Shown here: positions 54,101 through 60,231 of the stretch, piece after piece
Numbering within the stretch: the stretch's first letter is position 1
Layout of the letters: each line of letters starts with the position of its first letter
Assembly: GCA_963970005.1 (NCBI GenBank)
Contig: CAXAMN010027528.1
Coordinates: forward strand, 138,044-202,043
Direction of reading: 5' to 3'
DNA: 64,000 nt
DNA from: Durusdinium trenchii
Taxonomy: Eukaryota > Sar > Dinophyceae > Suessiales > Symbiodiniaceae
Made by a program: the position numbers and the translations under genes
The notes under the pieces: generated by a model
Told to the model about the DNA's origin: nothing
Database searches by the model: none
Seen by the model: only the letters and a program-made list of their open reading frames with translations

Positions 54101-56980
54101 CTGTGGGAAGACAAATACAAAATGCACAGCAAGGACACCTTCGTCTTCAAAAGGCGAGATCAACTGAGTGGCCCACAGACCTGTCCTCCTCATCCAGATC
54201 GTGAATGGCTCACCTTGCAGCTGCCCATACCGAAGGAAGCTCCAGCCCATAATCTTTTTCTCCCAGATGCCATTTTCTCTAGATCTGAAGTGCTCGTACA
54301 CAACATCAACTCCCAATTCTTGCCAAGCCTGCGTCAACTCCCTACGTGTGAGACGTAGCGTTTTAATGTATGGCAGGCCCCGTTCACATGCTACTGCAAA
54401 AGGCACAAAAGATGCCGTCGCAACTGTTCGCTGCATAAAGCAAGTAGCATCATCATTGTCGCCTGTCTGTCCCATCAAACTGGAGCTTTGGCCAGAATAA
54501 AGAGGAGTTGCAGTGTTTTCTCCTGACATGGCCTCAAAAGGTCCAGGCCACTGTCCGCTCATCTGCACATGGTGTGTGTCTGAACCTAGACTTGATGCAT
54601 CACTTGAAGCCGAAGACGCAGTATATAGTCCCTCCGAAGTGCCAACACTGGTCCCATCAGGGTCAGCAATCGGCACAAAAACCTGTTGGTGCGGAGGTAT
54701 CCTTTCCAGGAAAGTGATGGCGATTCCAGAATACAATGGCACAATTTGCTCCCAGTTGTATACTCTTCGTCCAATGATTATGCTACATTCAGACACCCAG
54801 ACGCATTGGACATGCGGCAGTCGTGCAGCAAAAAGCTCATGGACAAAAGGAAATCGGGGAACCATGTACATAAATGTGCCTTGCCAGTTCTCTGACAGTA
54901 TGTCCACAGTAGCTAGGACCCCTATCCAGCTTTCAGGGCAAACAGTGAGCAGAAGAAAAGTTACTTCATGCTCCACAGGGCGAACTGGAACAAGTTGTGC
55001 TTGTGGCCTGACCTGGAAAACTCGCCATTGGCCGACGATCTGCGGCCGGACTTGTCGGTTCAAAGCAATCTCGTGCCTTCTATATGTAGAAGACCACATC
55101 TCTCTTCGGTCCCACGTGTGTAGCCAGACAGTAACAACCGTCCGAGCCACTCCAAGGCTCTCCAGTACAAAATCCAGAGCCGGATCAAGCACATATGGGG
55201 TCACAGAATTCTGCATCAAACTATTCAAATCCTCCATGGTGGGCTCGTGATCTTGCTCGGTCCATGTTCGGACATGCAGATGGCAAAACTCACCACTAAC
55301 CTTTGGCAAAGTCTGTTCGCGAAATGAAACAAAATGCGCTCTATGCCTAATCACATCGGTCCTTAGGAGCGATCGAATTGGGTCGAGCCTCGAGAGCATA
55401 CATGAATGATACGACAAGGTCGCATCCGATGAGGACTCTCCTACCTGTTTCACAATCAAAACAGGCCAGTCCCATGGTCTAGAAAACTTGTAGACTAGGT
55501 AATGCAACTGGTCATGATCAAAATCATACTCGGTAGGTTGCGGCCTCACAATGACATACTCACAAAAGGCATCGTCACATTGGTCCTTCCATAGCTCTGT
55601 GAAAAGCGGTTGCAATTCAACTAGATCAGTACGTGGAAGGAAAGTATGTCTTGGCGCCATTGAACATGATGATCGTCCGGCAAACCAGACCTGCACTTTC
55701 TGACACCCTGGCCATCTTTGAGAATGTTCATTGCAAGCGGGGCAGGAGGGCAGCCGCACTTGAACCGATCTTTGGACAAAGCTAATCTCCTGCTCTTGGA
55801 AATCAACGATACAATTTCGGGAGGCCCCACAAACAGGCATCTGAGTATTTGTTACGTCAAGAGCCCCAAAAAGTGGGAAAAATTCATGCACAGCACAGAG
55901 CTCGTACTGGTTGTCGAGTCGTGCACGGAGGCAAAAAGGGGGCTCCACCTGCCCATCTGGCAGCTCGGAAAAGGGACATGTTTGCCTTTTTCCGCAAAAC
56001 AGGGAGAAATCCTTCCAGCTCCGGGGACTTGAGGACCGATCATCAACGGTCGCATACGAAGTCAGCTCGTCAAGTCTACCTGGCTGCTTCTTCCCTTTAC
56101 TGGCCTCAGAGAGGCCCGATTCTAGCTTTTGTCCATGCGAATGCTCTATGATGGAGATGCCCTCAGCTCCTCCAAGGAGTAGGAGGAAAAAGGCTACAGT
56201 CCATCTCCGTTTCTTACAGGGTCTCTCATGGCTAGGTTGTCTGGAGCCCCCAACAAAACTGCTGCGTCCTGGCAAAGGTCTTGGAAAAGCTCGTTCCTCG
56301 CGAAACCTCCCAACGATGCCAAGTAAAGCACAGCATAAAGCGAAAAGATTCACATAGAAAGTGCCTAGTAAGATTTGGACTCCACCGAAGCTGCGAAACC
56401 CCTGCTCATCATCACCAGCCAGCTCCAGGATAAAACCATTGCAAAGGACAGTCAAAACCTGCCAAAGAATGAATCCCGCATATCCAGAAGCATGAGGCCA
56501 GATATATAGGCACTTCCTGACTCGTCGTGAGGCCACCAAATTGTGCACTACATCCGGAAATGCACAAGAGGCCCGATTGGCAAAGAATATCCAACATAGG
56601 ATGAAAAGGCTTATACCCCAACTCTGCAGCACATAGGGGAAAATATCAGCATTCCACTCTCGTGGGAGCCAACAAGCAGCAGAAACAAGGCTTGCTTTCC
56701 ATTCCTCATAAATTTTGAAGCATCCCTCCGCACCATATCCATAGAGTTCAGCTCGATAACATCCAAAAGCCGCAGTCTCATCAAAGGCCGTCCACTGTAC
56801 GAAATAGCACAGGCCAGCTGATAAGAGCAACGAAAGCAAGGTGTAGGCTTCAAATGGCCATACACCGGGGCTTACCACACAACCAGAAAATCCGATATTG
56901 GGTAAGACACTAGAAAAAGAAACCCCCAAACTTAGTGTACCAAGGAGCGAAAAGCAGCCTTCAAACATGGCGCTATACAT
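45116..56980 (-). CDS. Giant retroelement ORF2 polyprotein (3954 aa)
   Basis: The start is taken at the ATG at 56980, 20 nt after the ORF1 stop. The frame is also open upstream through ORF1. Order: hydrophobic segments at about residues 7-33, 45-63, 115-135, 165-186, 201-224 and 260-274; a region of about 1500 residues with recurring [acidic]-F/L-M/L-Q boundaries; RNase H (about 2080-2230); AP endonuclease (about 2311-2571); RT (about 2840-3200, catalytic WADD); two zinc fingers (about 3436-3500); a methyltransferase-like domain (about 3670-3905). It should nick target DNA, prime on it and copy the element RNA in the nucleus. The membrane-spanning start is odd for that job and suggests processing into several proteins. 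RNase H before endonuclease is also unusual. Confidence 0.85.
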   Translation of the reverse strand: MYSAMFEGCFSLLGTLSLGVSFSSVLPNIGFSGCVVSPGVWPFEAYTLLSLLLSAGLCYFVQWTAFDETAAFGCYRAELYGYGAEGCFKIYEEWKASLVSAACWLPREWNADIFPYVLQSWGISLFILCWIFFANRASCAFPDVVHNLVASRRVRKCLYIWPHASGYAGFILWQVLTVLCNGFILELAGDDEQGFRSFGGVQILLGTFYVNLFALCCALLGIVGRFREERAFPRPLPGRSSFVGGSRQPSHERPCKKRRWTVAFFLLLLGGAEGISIIEHSHGQKLESGLSEASKGKKQPGRLDELTSYATVDDRSSSPRSWKDFSLFCGKRQTCPFSELPDGQVEPPFCLRARLDNQYELCAVHEFFPLFGALDVTNTQMPVCGASRNCIVDFQEQEISFVQRSVQVRLPSCPACNEHSQRWPGCQKVQVWFAGRSSCSMAPRHTFLPRTDLVELQPLFTELWKDQCDDAFCEYVIVRPQPTEYDFDHDQLHYLVYKFSRPWDWPVLIVKQVGESSSDATLSYHSCMLSRLDPIRSLLRTDVIRHRAHFVSFREQTLPKVSGEFCHLHVRTWTEQDHEPTMEDLNSLMQNSVTPYVLDPALDFVLESLGVARTVVTVWLHTWDRREMWSSTYRRHEIALNRQVRPQIVGQWRVFQVRPQAQLVPVRPVEHEVTFLLLTVCPESWIGVLATVDILSENWQGTFMYMVPRFPFVHELFAARLPHVQCVWVSECSIIIGRRVYNWEQIVPLYSGIAITFLERIPPHQQVFVPIADPDGTSVGTSEGLYTASSASSDASSLGSDTHHVQMSGQWPGPFEAMSGENTATPLYSGQSSSLMGQTGDNDDATCFMQRTVATASFVPFAVACERGLPYIKTLRLTRRELTQAWQELGVDVVYEHFRSRENGIWEKKIMGWSFLRYGQLQGEPFTIWMRRTGLWATQLISPFEDEGVLAVHFVFVFPQPTMTEIAGNGRNEHDVVVVALTDETAAEDSLPLVIQLELSGIMEHVAVHCPPGCTPNTLCALLGFEHVCNHPMQGVASFSYGDIKRTFVGHERIGLPAGALIRLFAEALDESCGPPLPVQEPFREHQTLLIARRDFDDQQSFMQLPWMAEMESDELEFQEAARRLYRFEHLFPDGRLRELYQIKQDAENDEDLVRQFLAEHFELPGTRVFTVYAWIVAHEVAAYARIIPLQIGRSMTQSMLRELADIEEAQPFWIMSVDPVMAPLSLRIFPLDLIILTQPQLHARVRIYLIDILYARLPKRVATLYKKDETFRDLTRRLGLESICDRTVNRCVLMARTEEGDIEWGMQDVVDQNHGSHFVLEFRIDECRERGSPYAPSSKDTDAAAFMQVMHKERAPRSLLHIYLRQFASRELEVTFWVHDRETGFAQLYPDRCPVKLSSEAVQQCQHLWTQRGMDENSRVTLVDPAPVFLVLPRPHVIIDNDSVEGCPILCQTIEDGRMNLLSIVLPRSFPPTSVSFLFTFAVPQNDCDRDSECYLYWERRRYEYWQDIPIAPGAFVKLYEWTRGAEISSSTSCGSPGSDQDIVTWTSEFSGNNGVSPFDEGQDSSDLDVADVYPTNEHRDHQGLLTTGRWTRRFRVSANRDGVVPYPEPVDVANEQSHEDSADVDDASLMQQWQASTLLPEIGDIDYPRVQEWYVDARTNDHPSPEIGDIDYPRVSEMTDTEVSIMFQIQVRICSDVWLQRPVMFLEQFETLQQERDRFLEWRRKVEQTRRTTAFVLFDSFYGEAVAFLAAQDRWPDFVLYSTYDDRVVHWGLAVDEYFVLERYDFATVLRDFLRTAIPFHVPAVVIPVRPLPEIFEQQGEDDLYLLIDEYPDDTEVPVFVSLWVQEGDRPPEMSARRLPQRITTEILLQLYRLEEVCQHARYDCRVSHYTQELPRIVAWRPFPGMKIDIRVAILQDDSCSLPLEQEDGTSFLQFFPAVANEDGWRLCENWETKRPTDGLRPPGNPKILTVWQNEDLDKMDDLVTTEDCYVVIDYPRQALPLDTILPIPELPKQHTRRSVRWLGCDLNVPDFTSWFDAVMVKRTRPCISWKEVSKFFPSEMQAQLHDIILQDPNEITELQIYTDGSNSPDEALLASWSFVAISHSREHCHLIDLDFGLVEIDPMASAWAGAHISDARSAEATAIVRACEWVLAQGLEVPHFFLFDAQSVGLSAAGIYSQPEEDRIGRVARSLAKAVEVLLGHDMVTWRHVKGHSGVLGNELADAIAKWAYHGQHENKVARPDYTPFTSGRRYAIEFLWLALNSAGDSLPSWHKGPLSVPDVEMKTGVAGRLPLSLLATPKAHAVSKIMSLRVCTFNVNTLDPKRGDIVPGFLREQAQWHGFDILFLQETRTRQSNMIQSQTHVRITAAAQQGVGGVEIWLLRRHVNNSRLIFDAKAIQVVIAEPQLLILKVALHGFPLLLVNAHSPHSGAPKETIQSFWDSLQKQLDRLVGSTYLIMGIDANAHFCDELPGCIGAEGLESATNYAGECFRRMLLHLDCQLPSTMVGVHEGSTWTWQSSSNGATARCDYIMIPQHPVPALLRSYALETLDIGGRVPDHRPLVLELKVQRTKQITQQSRVSFDRRALQSATPLDLEQVFADFPQRAWSEDIETHATNLSAQIQERLHKAFPPKVNDPRKGYISQEAWAIRASRMRIRQQIQTARNSLHHSTQQAAWDSWKRMEPLDVSKLLAKTCKCFVSLWKLKLLSSTEAKRLKKQLRCDRTLFLENLAKQMPTMSQADFFQALRSAGVKSAKKPGPIQPLPMLAEDDGTPILDLNRIREKWRTYFAAQEDGVATTPEGLMQICDELGKKGRPLPQWDDLPTILQIERQFRATKNAKAYFVDGVPGDVLNRAPSLMARLYYPLFLKEVMMLREPCVFKGGTLVPAFKRGNPACCSSYRSLFVSSPASKALHAVYRKELIADFAQRRLPMQLGGIPGFSITQAAHAVRLFHHTAAIKGRSSGILFVDVSNAFYRLLRRHVISSQVDDRAFETIFAEMGLPEHEYGDFLALIEPEPAIEASEVSPYVKELFRAFYEATWFQIRDHDVLTRTRRGSRPGDTFADMAFGYALHRVLAPVFAALEQEFPDIAIQASVDVHPYSVTEEVVSLGVLAPIWADDLAVSFAADSVEDVIYRAKRIAGTIFDRLTLAGLTPNLAKGKTELMLTCRGKRSLEARRQLSHQGHEIQTSTRLVLDKLRLTGSYKHLGTWVEQKQGIRKDVSTKFAAAHEVMTRYRSQIFRNRQLSLDKKRQFFDSLVFSTMSFNMALWQSPTKRQDRQLETGFSKLFKRFAIMHFGQDAIPWSNERVLHETGLHSPDTLLSVARLRYVNHLMRNGQLHVWALIRSEQIWWQRVEEDIAWLQQFCPEADVPSPKLDWQAWKSFMEQPASKWKALLKRASARSKAYFQRRFAWEEWHAKIFHDILEAGLGCSTTPVSKASHYCLQCERTFISASACAVHSFKRHNRAARARDFVTGEVCEACLKVFSCHVDLLNHVNRQTACFRLYEGRGQQVEREPGVNSKQANKGRSELADPYMQAEGPRPVWEELYGARTVLAEQKIALHRSWGTAVQGLEQSDDILEALRLATKVTFLYHEEILQCFDDWSQNWLGLHEEAPLTMMSAFQLFKISACGEWFLEGRYADQHEHDRAMAFFWKQSQDMRELRYEHPERVRYRPRMVAHLFSGARRNLDVQEHLEQRSFMAVSIDIIFDARWGDLSREETFNLFAEALRAGYLVAWIAGPPCETWSIARYNVLPGGPRPVRRRGSPWGNFDLTLKEHQQVAIGSLLLGITIRLMWITILAGATSVLEHPSDLSLDVNRPSIWRLAIIRYLLRFPQCDLVEILQGHFGGATPKPTTLFIINGAVDNAGLLKSLQTTPLPKTCAFGRGEDGSWKTAALKEYPPGLCKALCCIVEAGQTNGPQEEDAEIPAVFLETIRELTRDFNFLAERGPDFHAPTA
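45250..45962 (-). other. ORF2 domain: C5-methyltransferase-like fold
   Basis: VAHLFSGARRNLD resembles SAM-binding motif I. SIDI and GDL follow as acidic blocks. WIAGPPCETWSIAR (about 45785-45750) matches catalytic motif IV with its Pro-Cys, though Glu replaces the usual Gln. SVLEHPSDL stands where motif VI (ENV) is expected, and KPTTLF and EYPPGLCKAL resemble late motifs. It may modify DNA, or be a derived, inactive relative, since the G-x-G of motif I is altered. It forms the C-terminus of the polyprotein. Confidence 0.55.
46478..46675 (-). other. ORF2 domain: two zinc fingers after RT
   Basis: YCLQCERTF..AVHSFKRH fits C-x2-C-x12-H-x4-H. VCEACLKVF..NHVNRQTAC fits C-x2-C-x12-H-x6-C. They probably bind target DNA or element RNA. 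Their place between RT and the methyltransferase-like domain differs from the N-terminal fingers of R2-type elements. Confidence 0.7.
47380..48460 (-). other. ORF2 domain: reverse transcriptase
   Basis: GGTLVPAFKRGNP and YRSLFVSSPASKALH form the fingers. Motif A is ILFVDVSNAFYRLLRR (about 48100-48061), with the first catalytic Asp. RRGSRPGDTFADMAFGYAL (about 47826-47770) is motif B. PIWADDLAVSF (about 47643-47615) is motif C, with Trp-Ala-Asp-Asp in place of Tyr or Phe before ADD. Both catalytic Asp are present. Confidence 0.8.
49265..50047 (-). other. ORF2 domain: AP endonuclease (APE-type)
   Basis: Catalytic blocks in order: LRVCTFNVNTLD (Asn), LFLQETRT (Glu), VNAHSPHSG, MGIDANAHF (Asp-x-Asn), ARCDYIMIP (Asp) and RVPDHRPLVLEL (Asp-His). 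All expected residues of the exonuclease III/APE fold are kept, so target nicking is plausible. Confidence 0.85.
50280..50745 (-). other. ORF2 domain: type I RNase H, upstream of the endonuclease
   Basis: LQIYTDGSNSPDE (first Asp), ARSAEATAIVRACEW (Glu), FFLFDAQSVGLSA (Asp) and TWRHVKGHSGVLGNELADA (His loop and last Asp). The fold appears complete. It comes before APE and RT, whereas LINEs with RNase H normally carry it after RT. Confidence 0.8.
51160..55245 (-). other. ORF2 region of repeated Q-bounded modules
   Basis: Six acidic segments end in a similar tetrapeptide: EDLNSLMQ (about 55210), NDDATCFMQ (54435), DDQQSFMQ (53675), DTDAAAFMQ (52930), DDASLMQ (52080) and EDGTSFLQ (51170). Spacing is about 258, 253, 248, 283 and 303 residues. 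Modules between them share a V-x-V-W-x-H or V-x-F-W-V-H strand followed by polar and aromatic residues. They look like diverged tandem repeats with conserved linkers. No known family is recognised. Confidence 0.6.
51951..52057. repeat. Internal 32-bp direct repeat, 75-bp period
   Basis: A 32-bp block (51951-51982) is repeated exactly at 52026-52057. It encodes PEIGDIDYPRV twice, 25 residues apart and in frame, within ORF2. Exact DNA identity points to a recent duplication. Confidence 0.9.
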
Positions 56981-57000
56981 GCCTCCTTTGGTTGAAGACA

Positions 57001-58320
57001 CTAGGACATCAAGTCCATGTTGACTCTCGAACCACCATCCGGGGTCTTGGCGTTCTCCTTTTCTGACCGGGTTGGAGTAGTGTACGGCCCCATCTTGTCC
57101 TTCCCGTTGAAGCGCCGGAAAGGGCGACAAGGATGCTCCAGCGCAATAGGAAGGTCTGACCCTGCTTCCTTTAGGCTTGTACCATTGAGGCAAGGTGCAA
57201 ATGTTCCACCTTCTGCTTTGCCTTCTTCCAGTGGCATATTCGCCATCCGAGGCACAGGAGCTGCAATTTCCTGCTTTGGCTGCAGCTTCTGTATCAGCGC
57301 AAGAGCCGACTCCCATGTCACATAGTTCGCAGGATTTGTGGTGATCGCCTGCAATACTCTCTGCTGGTCTCTCTCCGTGAGCACAGACATTTCCTCTTCC
57401 AAGTCCTCGTACTTGTATTGAAGCTCGGCTTGTGGTTCTAGATGCCTGGATCTTTTGGAAGGAGTTCGAGACCGTCCTCTCTTCCTCTCTGGGCTGTAGC
57501 TCTTGGACTCCTCCTTGATCTGCATCCCAATTGTCTTGGGTATCTTGACTTCTTGCTTTGGAGATGAGTTGGGAATGTCTCCTACAAGGGATGACCCCTG
57601 TATCGCACCAATGAGCTGTGACATTTGCGCCTGCATCGCATCGAACATCTGCGCATTGCGCACCTCCAGCTGAGTGGTGTACTCCGCATACTCTTGGAAA
57701 CGACTTTTGATCTGTCTCAACTCCTGTTTGAGCTTGTTGGTCTCTTGACGTTGCTCTTCCCCATCGGAATCGATCACCAACATCTCGGGGTCCGACTCTC
57801 CATCTTTCGTTTTCTCGAGCCGTTTCAATTCCTCCTGCAGCTCTGCCATCGCACCAGAATAGCGCTTTTCTTCCTTTCGCACTCCTTCGGAGATTGAGTC
57901 TTTCCAAGACCGGAAGTCCACCTCTTTCTGTGCCATGTCTTCCTTCACTTTGCAAAGCCTGTTGAGGGCCTTTCTCTCGGCATTCAACTCCTTCTGCTTG
58001 GCCTTCAGCTGCTCTCGAGGGTCTTCTTTGACTAAGTCGATCACCTCCTTCGGGACGTCTTTCACCGTATCTTTCTGCATCAAATTTCGCATAGTTTCTT
58101 TGAGCTTTTGGTTCTCCTCCTTCAGCTGTGCTTCCTGCGACCCAGCATACCATCCATGCGAGGATGAACCACTTTCTCCTTCGAACTCGATGCGGCGACC
58201 ATCGTACCCGACCATGAACACCTTGCCATCCTTTGTGTTCTTGGTGTCTTTCTTTCGGCCCTTCGGAACACTCCATTGGGACTGATCCCAAAACCAATCC
58301 TTTCCCTTTTTCCATGGCAT
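57001..58320 (-). CDS. Giant retroelement ORF1: coiled-coil basic protein (439 aa)
   Basis: Start chosen at MPWKKGKDWFWDQ (58320). The frame extends 75 codons upstream to 58545, but that part is unlike the rest. Residues about 45-230 are heptad-rich (LKEENQKLKETMRNLMQ, ELQEELKRLEK, NKLKQELRQIKSRFQEY), a long coiled coil. A Ser/Arg/Lys patch (SPERKRGRSRTPSKRSR) may bind RNA or act as a nuclear signal. The C-terminus has another helical region (DLEEEMSVLTERDQQRVL). No zinc knuckle is seen. It likely coats element RNA like other LINE ORF1 proteins. It stops at TAG (57003-57001), 20 nt before ORF2. The +2 frame is also open for its whole length. Confidence 0.8.
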   Translation of the reverse strand: MPWKKGKDWFWDQSQWSVPKGRKKDTKNTKDGKVFMVGYDGRRIEFEGESGSSSHGWYAGSQEAQLKEENQKLKETMRNLMQKDTVKDVPKEVIDLVKEDPREQLKAKQKELNAERKALNRLCKVKEDMAQKEVDFRSWKDSISEGVRKEEKRYSGAMAELQEELKRLEKTKDGESDPEMLVIDSDGEEQRQETNKLKQELRQIKSRFQEYAEYTTQLEVRNAQMFDAMQAQMSQLIGAIQGSSLVGDIPNSSPKQEVKIPKTIGMQIKEESKSYSPERKRGRSRTPSKRSRHLEPQAELQYKYEDLEEEMSVLTERDQQRVLQAITTNPANYVTWESALALIQKLQPKQEIAAPVPRMANMPLEEGKAEGGTFAPCLNGTSLKEAGSDLPIALEHPCRPFRRFNGKDKMGPYTTPTRSEKENAKTPDGGSRVNMDLMS

Positions 58321-58595
58321 CCTAATGGTGTATCGTCGCGAGAAACTATAGGTCGGTGCAGAATGATGGTTTTGCAGCAGATGCACCGCTTTTCGAACTC
58401 GCAAAAGCTGCTGGTGGGTCCACACCTTCTTCCAGCGCAGGGAATGGATGGTGTTCCGAGCTCGGCTTCTTCTCTTCCTCGCCCTTCTGTGCCAACCAGG
58501 GGAACCAGGTATGGCTGCGACAGCGAGTGAAAGAAAAACGTGCAATGCACGATTGGGGCACTAACTCTTCCACTAGGTGGCTATGTTTGAGCCCT

Positions 58596-58607
58596 ACCCT
58601 TCAGATC
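58596..58607. repeat. Target-site duplication, 5' side of the giant element
   Basis: ACCCTTCAGATC, identical to 45047-45058, lies directly upstream of the element start (AGGGCTCAAACATAGCC on the minus strand). Confidence 0.65.
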
Positions 58608-59393
58608 CTCCAAACAAGCAGAATCATCCTCGGACCAGTATGGACCAGTCATCCTCTTTTCCTGAAGTTCGACATCTTGAAAAACCAACGCCTCCTTTGA
58701 CCTCGCATCCCATCCGACCGAAGACCTGCTCGCTTCGCACCGGAATGGACATCCGCAGCGGCAACGCCTCCGCCCGGTCACCAGGAGCGGAATGCGCGGG
58801 GTTCACGCTCCAGCGAGCCGGGCGAGGCCATCGGTGGCGGACGTGGAAGGTATGGGGTCCTGGCACTGTCACCATACCCATGGGCATCCCATGGGCATCC
58901 CATGGGCTCATGAGGTATGAGGATGTTCTGAGTTGATCCCCTCAACCGGGTCACGTCCGTGTCAGGTCGAGGGTCCGTCCGTCCGACGCCTCACGTCGGG
59001 GTACGCGCGGAACGCCCGGCTTCGCCGAAGTGACGGCCGCTGGCGGCACCTGGCTGGAAGGCCTTACTAAGGGACCTGAAGCCAGGAGACCCCTTATAAA
59101 AGGTCCAGGTAGGAATTCTGTAAGAGATATGTGAAGATTTCATCTCACTTGATCACAGGCAAGCAATGTCATCAAGGATCCTTCATAGCTATGGCAGTAG
59201 AGGACCCGTCTCCCAAGGTCCTGGGTCCGATCCTTTGGGGGCCAATTGGGCGATCGCCAGGGCTCGCAGAGTGACTGGGACTGGGAACATTGGCATGATT
59301 CCCACGGGTCGGAGGCCTCAGATGGAGCAAGTGGTGAGGACTTGGGATGGTCGTTGGACTTTGCGGAGTTTTCTGTTTTTTTCTTCCGTCGAG
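58608..59393. other. Non-coding flank
   Basis: No gene supported. A GC-rich patch (58690-59040) is open on both strands. It leads into the exon-like segment at 59394. Confidence 0.45.
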
Positions 59394-59458
59394 AGGCGTG
59401 AAACGCAAATGGATGAGTTTGGGGAGATTTTGGGGAGAGTTCGGAGGGTTGGGGGGAG
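59394..59458 (+). CDS. Candidate small exon
   Basis: 65 nt between a strong acceptor (CTGTTTTTTTCTTCCGTCGAG) and a donor (GGGAG/GTAAAAG) read RRETQMDEFGEILGRVRRVG. The splice borders are among the best in the window, but the exon is too short for family assignment and no partner exon is identified. Confidence 0.33.
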
Positions 59459-60041
59459 GTAAAAGAGCACAAGAAAAGTATCGTGGAACATGTGGGACCT
59501 ATGGAACTCCACAAGTTGAGGAAGGTTCCCTACTATTGGTATAACGGTATAACCTAAGAGAGATCAGAGAGGTGGCCTCCAACCTAAGAGCAATGGCCTC
59601 TAACCTGATAGTGAAATTAATAGCCATGGCCTCCAACCGAATAGCGACACCCTCCAACCGAATAGAGCGATGGCCTCCAACCTAGATCTTGCGCTCTCTT
59701 CATCCTTTTGTATTGCATTCCTTATTACGGCCTTCTTGAAAAATCTTTCGACATCACCCTCTTCAGGCTTCGCGTGTCACCGGCCCTCTTTCATGTGGAT
59801 CATCCAAGTTTTGTATATAGGGGAAACTCGTCTACCTAACCTAACAAGCCGCTTCAATGATCAGCAACGCGGTTTCAATACTCCTCAGAGACCCGATACC
59901 CTCGCCCCAAACGGACGGTCCTTTTTTGCCTTTGTGGTGCTGAGGGCGTGGATAGAAAGGTCAACCGAAGGAGGTGACAACTCCACGAGACAACTTGGTT
60001 GACTTCCTGAGAAGCCATGTTGCAGGTGTGCACGCACGCAC
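59459..60041. other. Non-coding stretch
   Basis: Contains an irregular repeat of the phrase ATGGCCTCCAACC with AATAGCGA (about 59571-59680, four or five copies). No gene supported. Confidence 0.5.
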
Positions 60042-60231
60042 ACACACTTAGACAATGGGTTTGCAGTTAACTCAATTCCACGCGGAAATGAATGAGGGAA
60101 CAGAAAGGCGAGTGAGTCCGAAAAATTGAAGATGTTGAACACAGGTGTTGCAAACGCTCAGAAATCGCAGAAAAACGGCGGCGGCGAGCTCAGCAGCTAG
60201 AAAGTGGGTTTGTGGGGAGTAGCATGCAAAC
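60042..60231. repeat. 190-bp direct repeat, copy 1
   Basis: Aligns without gaps to 60961-61150 with about six mismatches (about 97% identity), offset 919 bp. It begins ACACACTTAGACAATG and ends CATGCAAAC. No open frame with protein-like content. It could be one LTR of a very small LTR element or half of a segmental duplication. Confidence 0.9.

Larger units (their letters stand above)
45059..58595 (-). mobile_element. Giant intact LINE-type retroelement (13.5 kb)
   Basis: Two intact ORFs lie on the minus strand between 12-bp direct repeats. The 5' leader from the border to the ORF1 ATG is about 275 nt. ORF1 (57001-58320) and ORF2 (45116-56980) are separated by 20 nt. The 3' UTR is only 57 nt and ends AGAAGAGGAAAA on the minus strand, a short A-rich tail directly before the target duplication. 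There are no LTRs. ORF2 carries AP endonuclease, RT and RNase H, so it is a target-primed, LINE-like element. Nearly 4000 codons without a stop, in contrast to the broken elements at 15-25 kb, imply a young and possibly active copy. Confidence 0.8.

Noticed and set aside
57001-58315. N-terminal 445 residues of the 4399-codon frame as part of the ORF2 protein
   Set aside because: This stretch overlaps ORF1, whose frame is clearly protein-like (coiled coil). ORF2 has its own ATG 20 nt after the ORF1 stop. Kept only as a finding.
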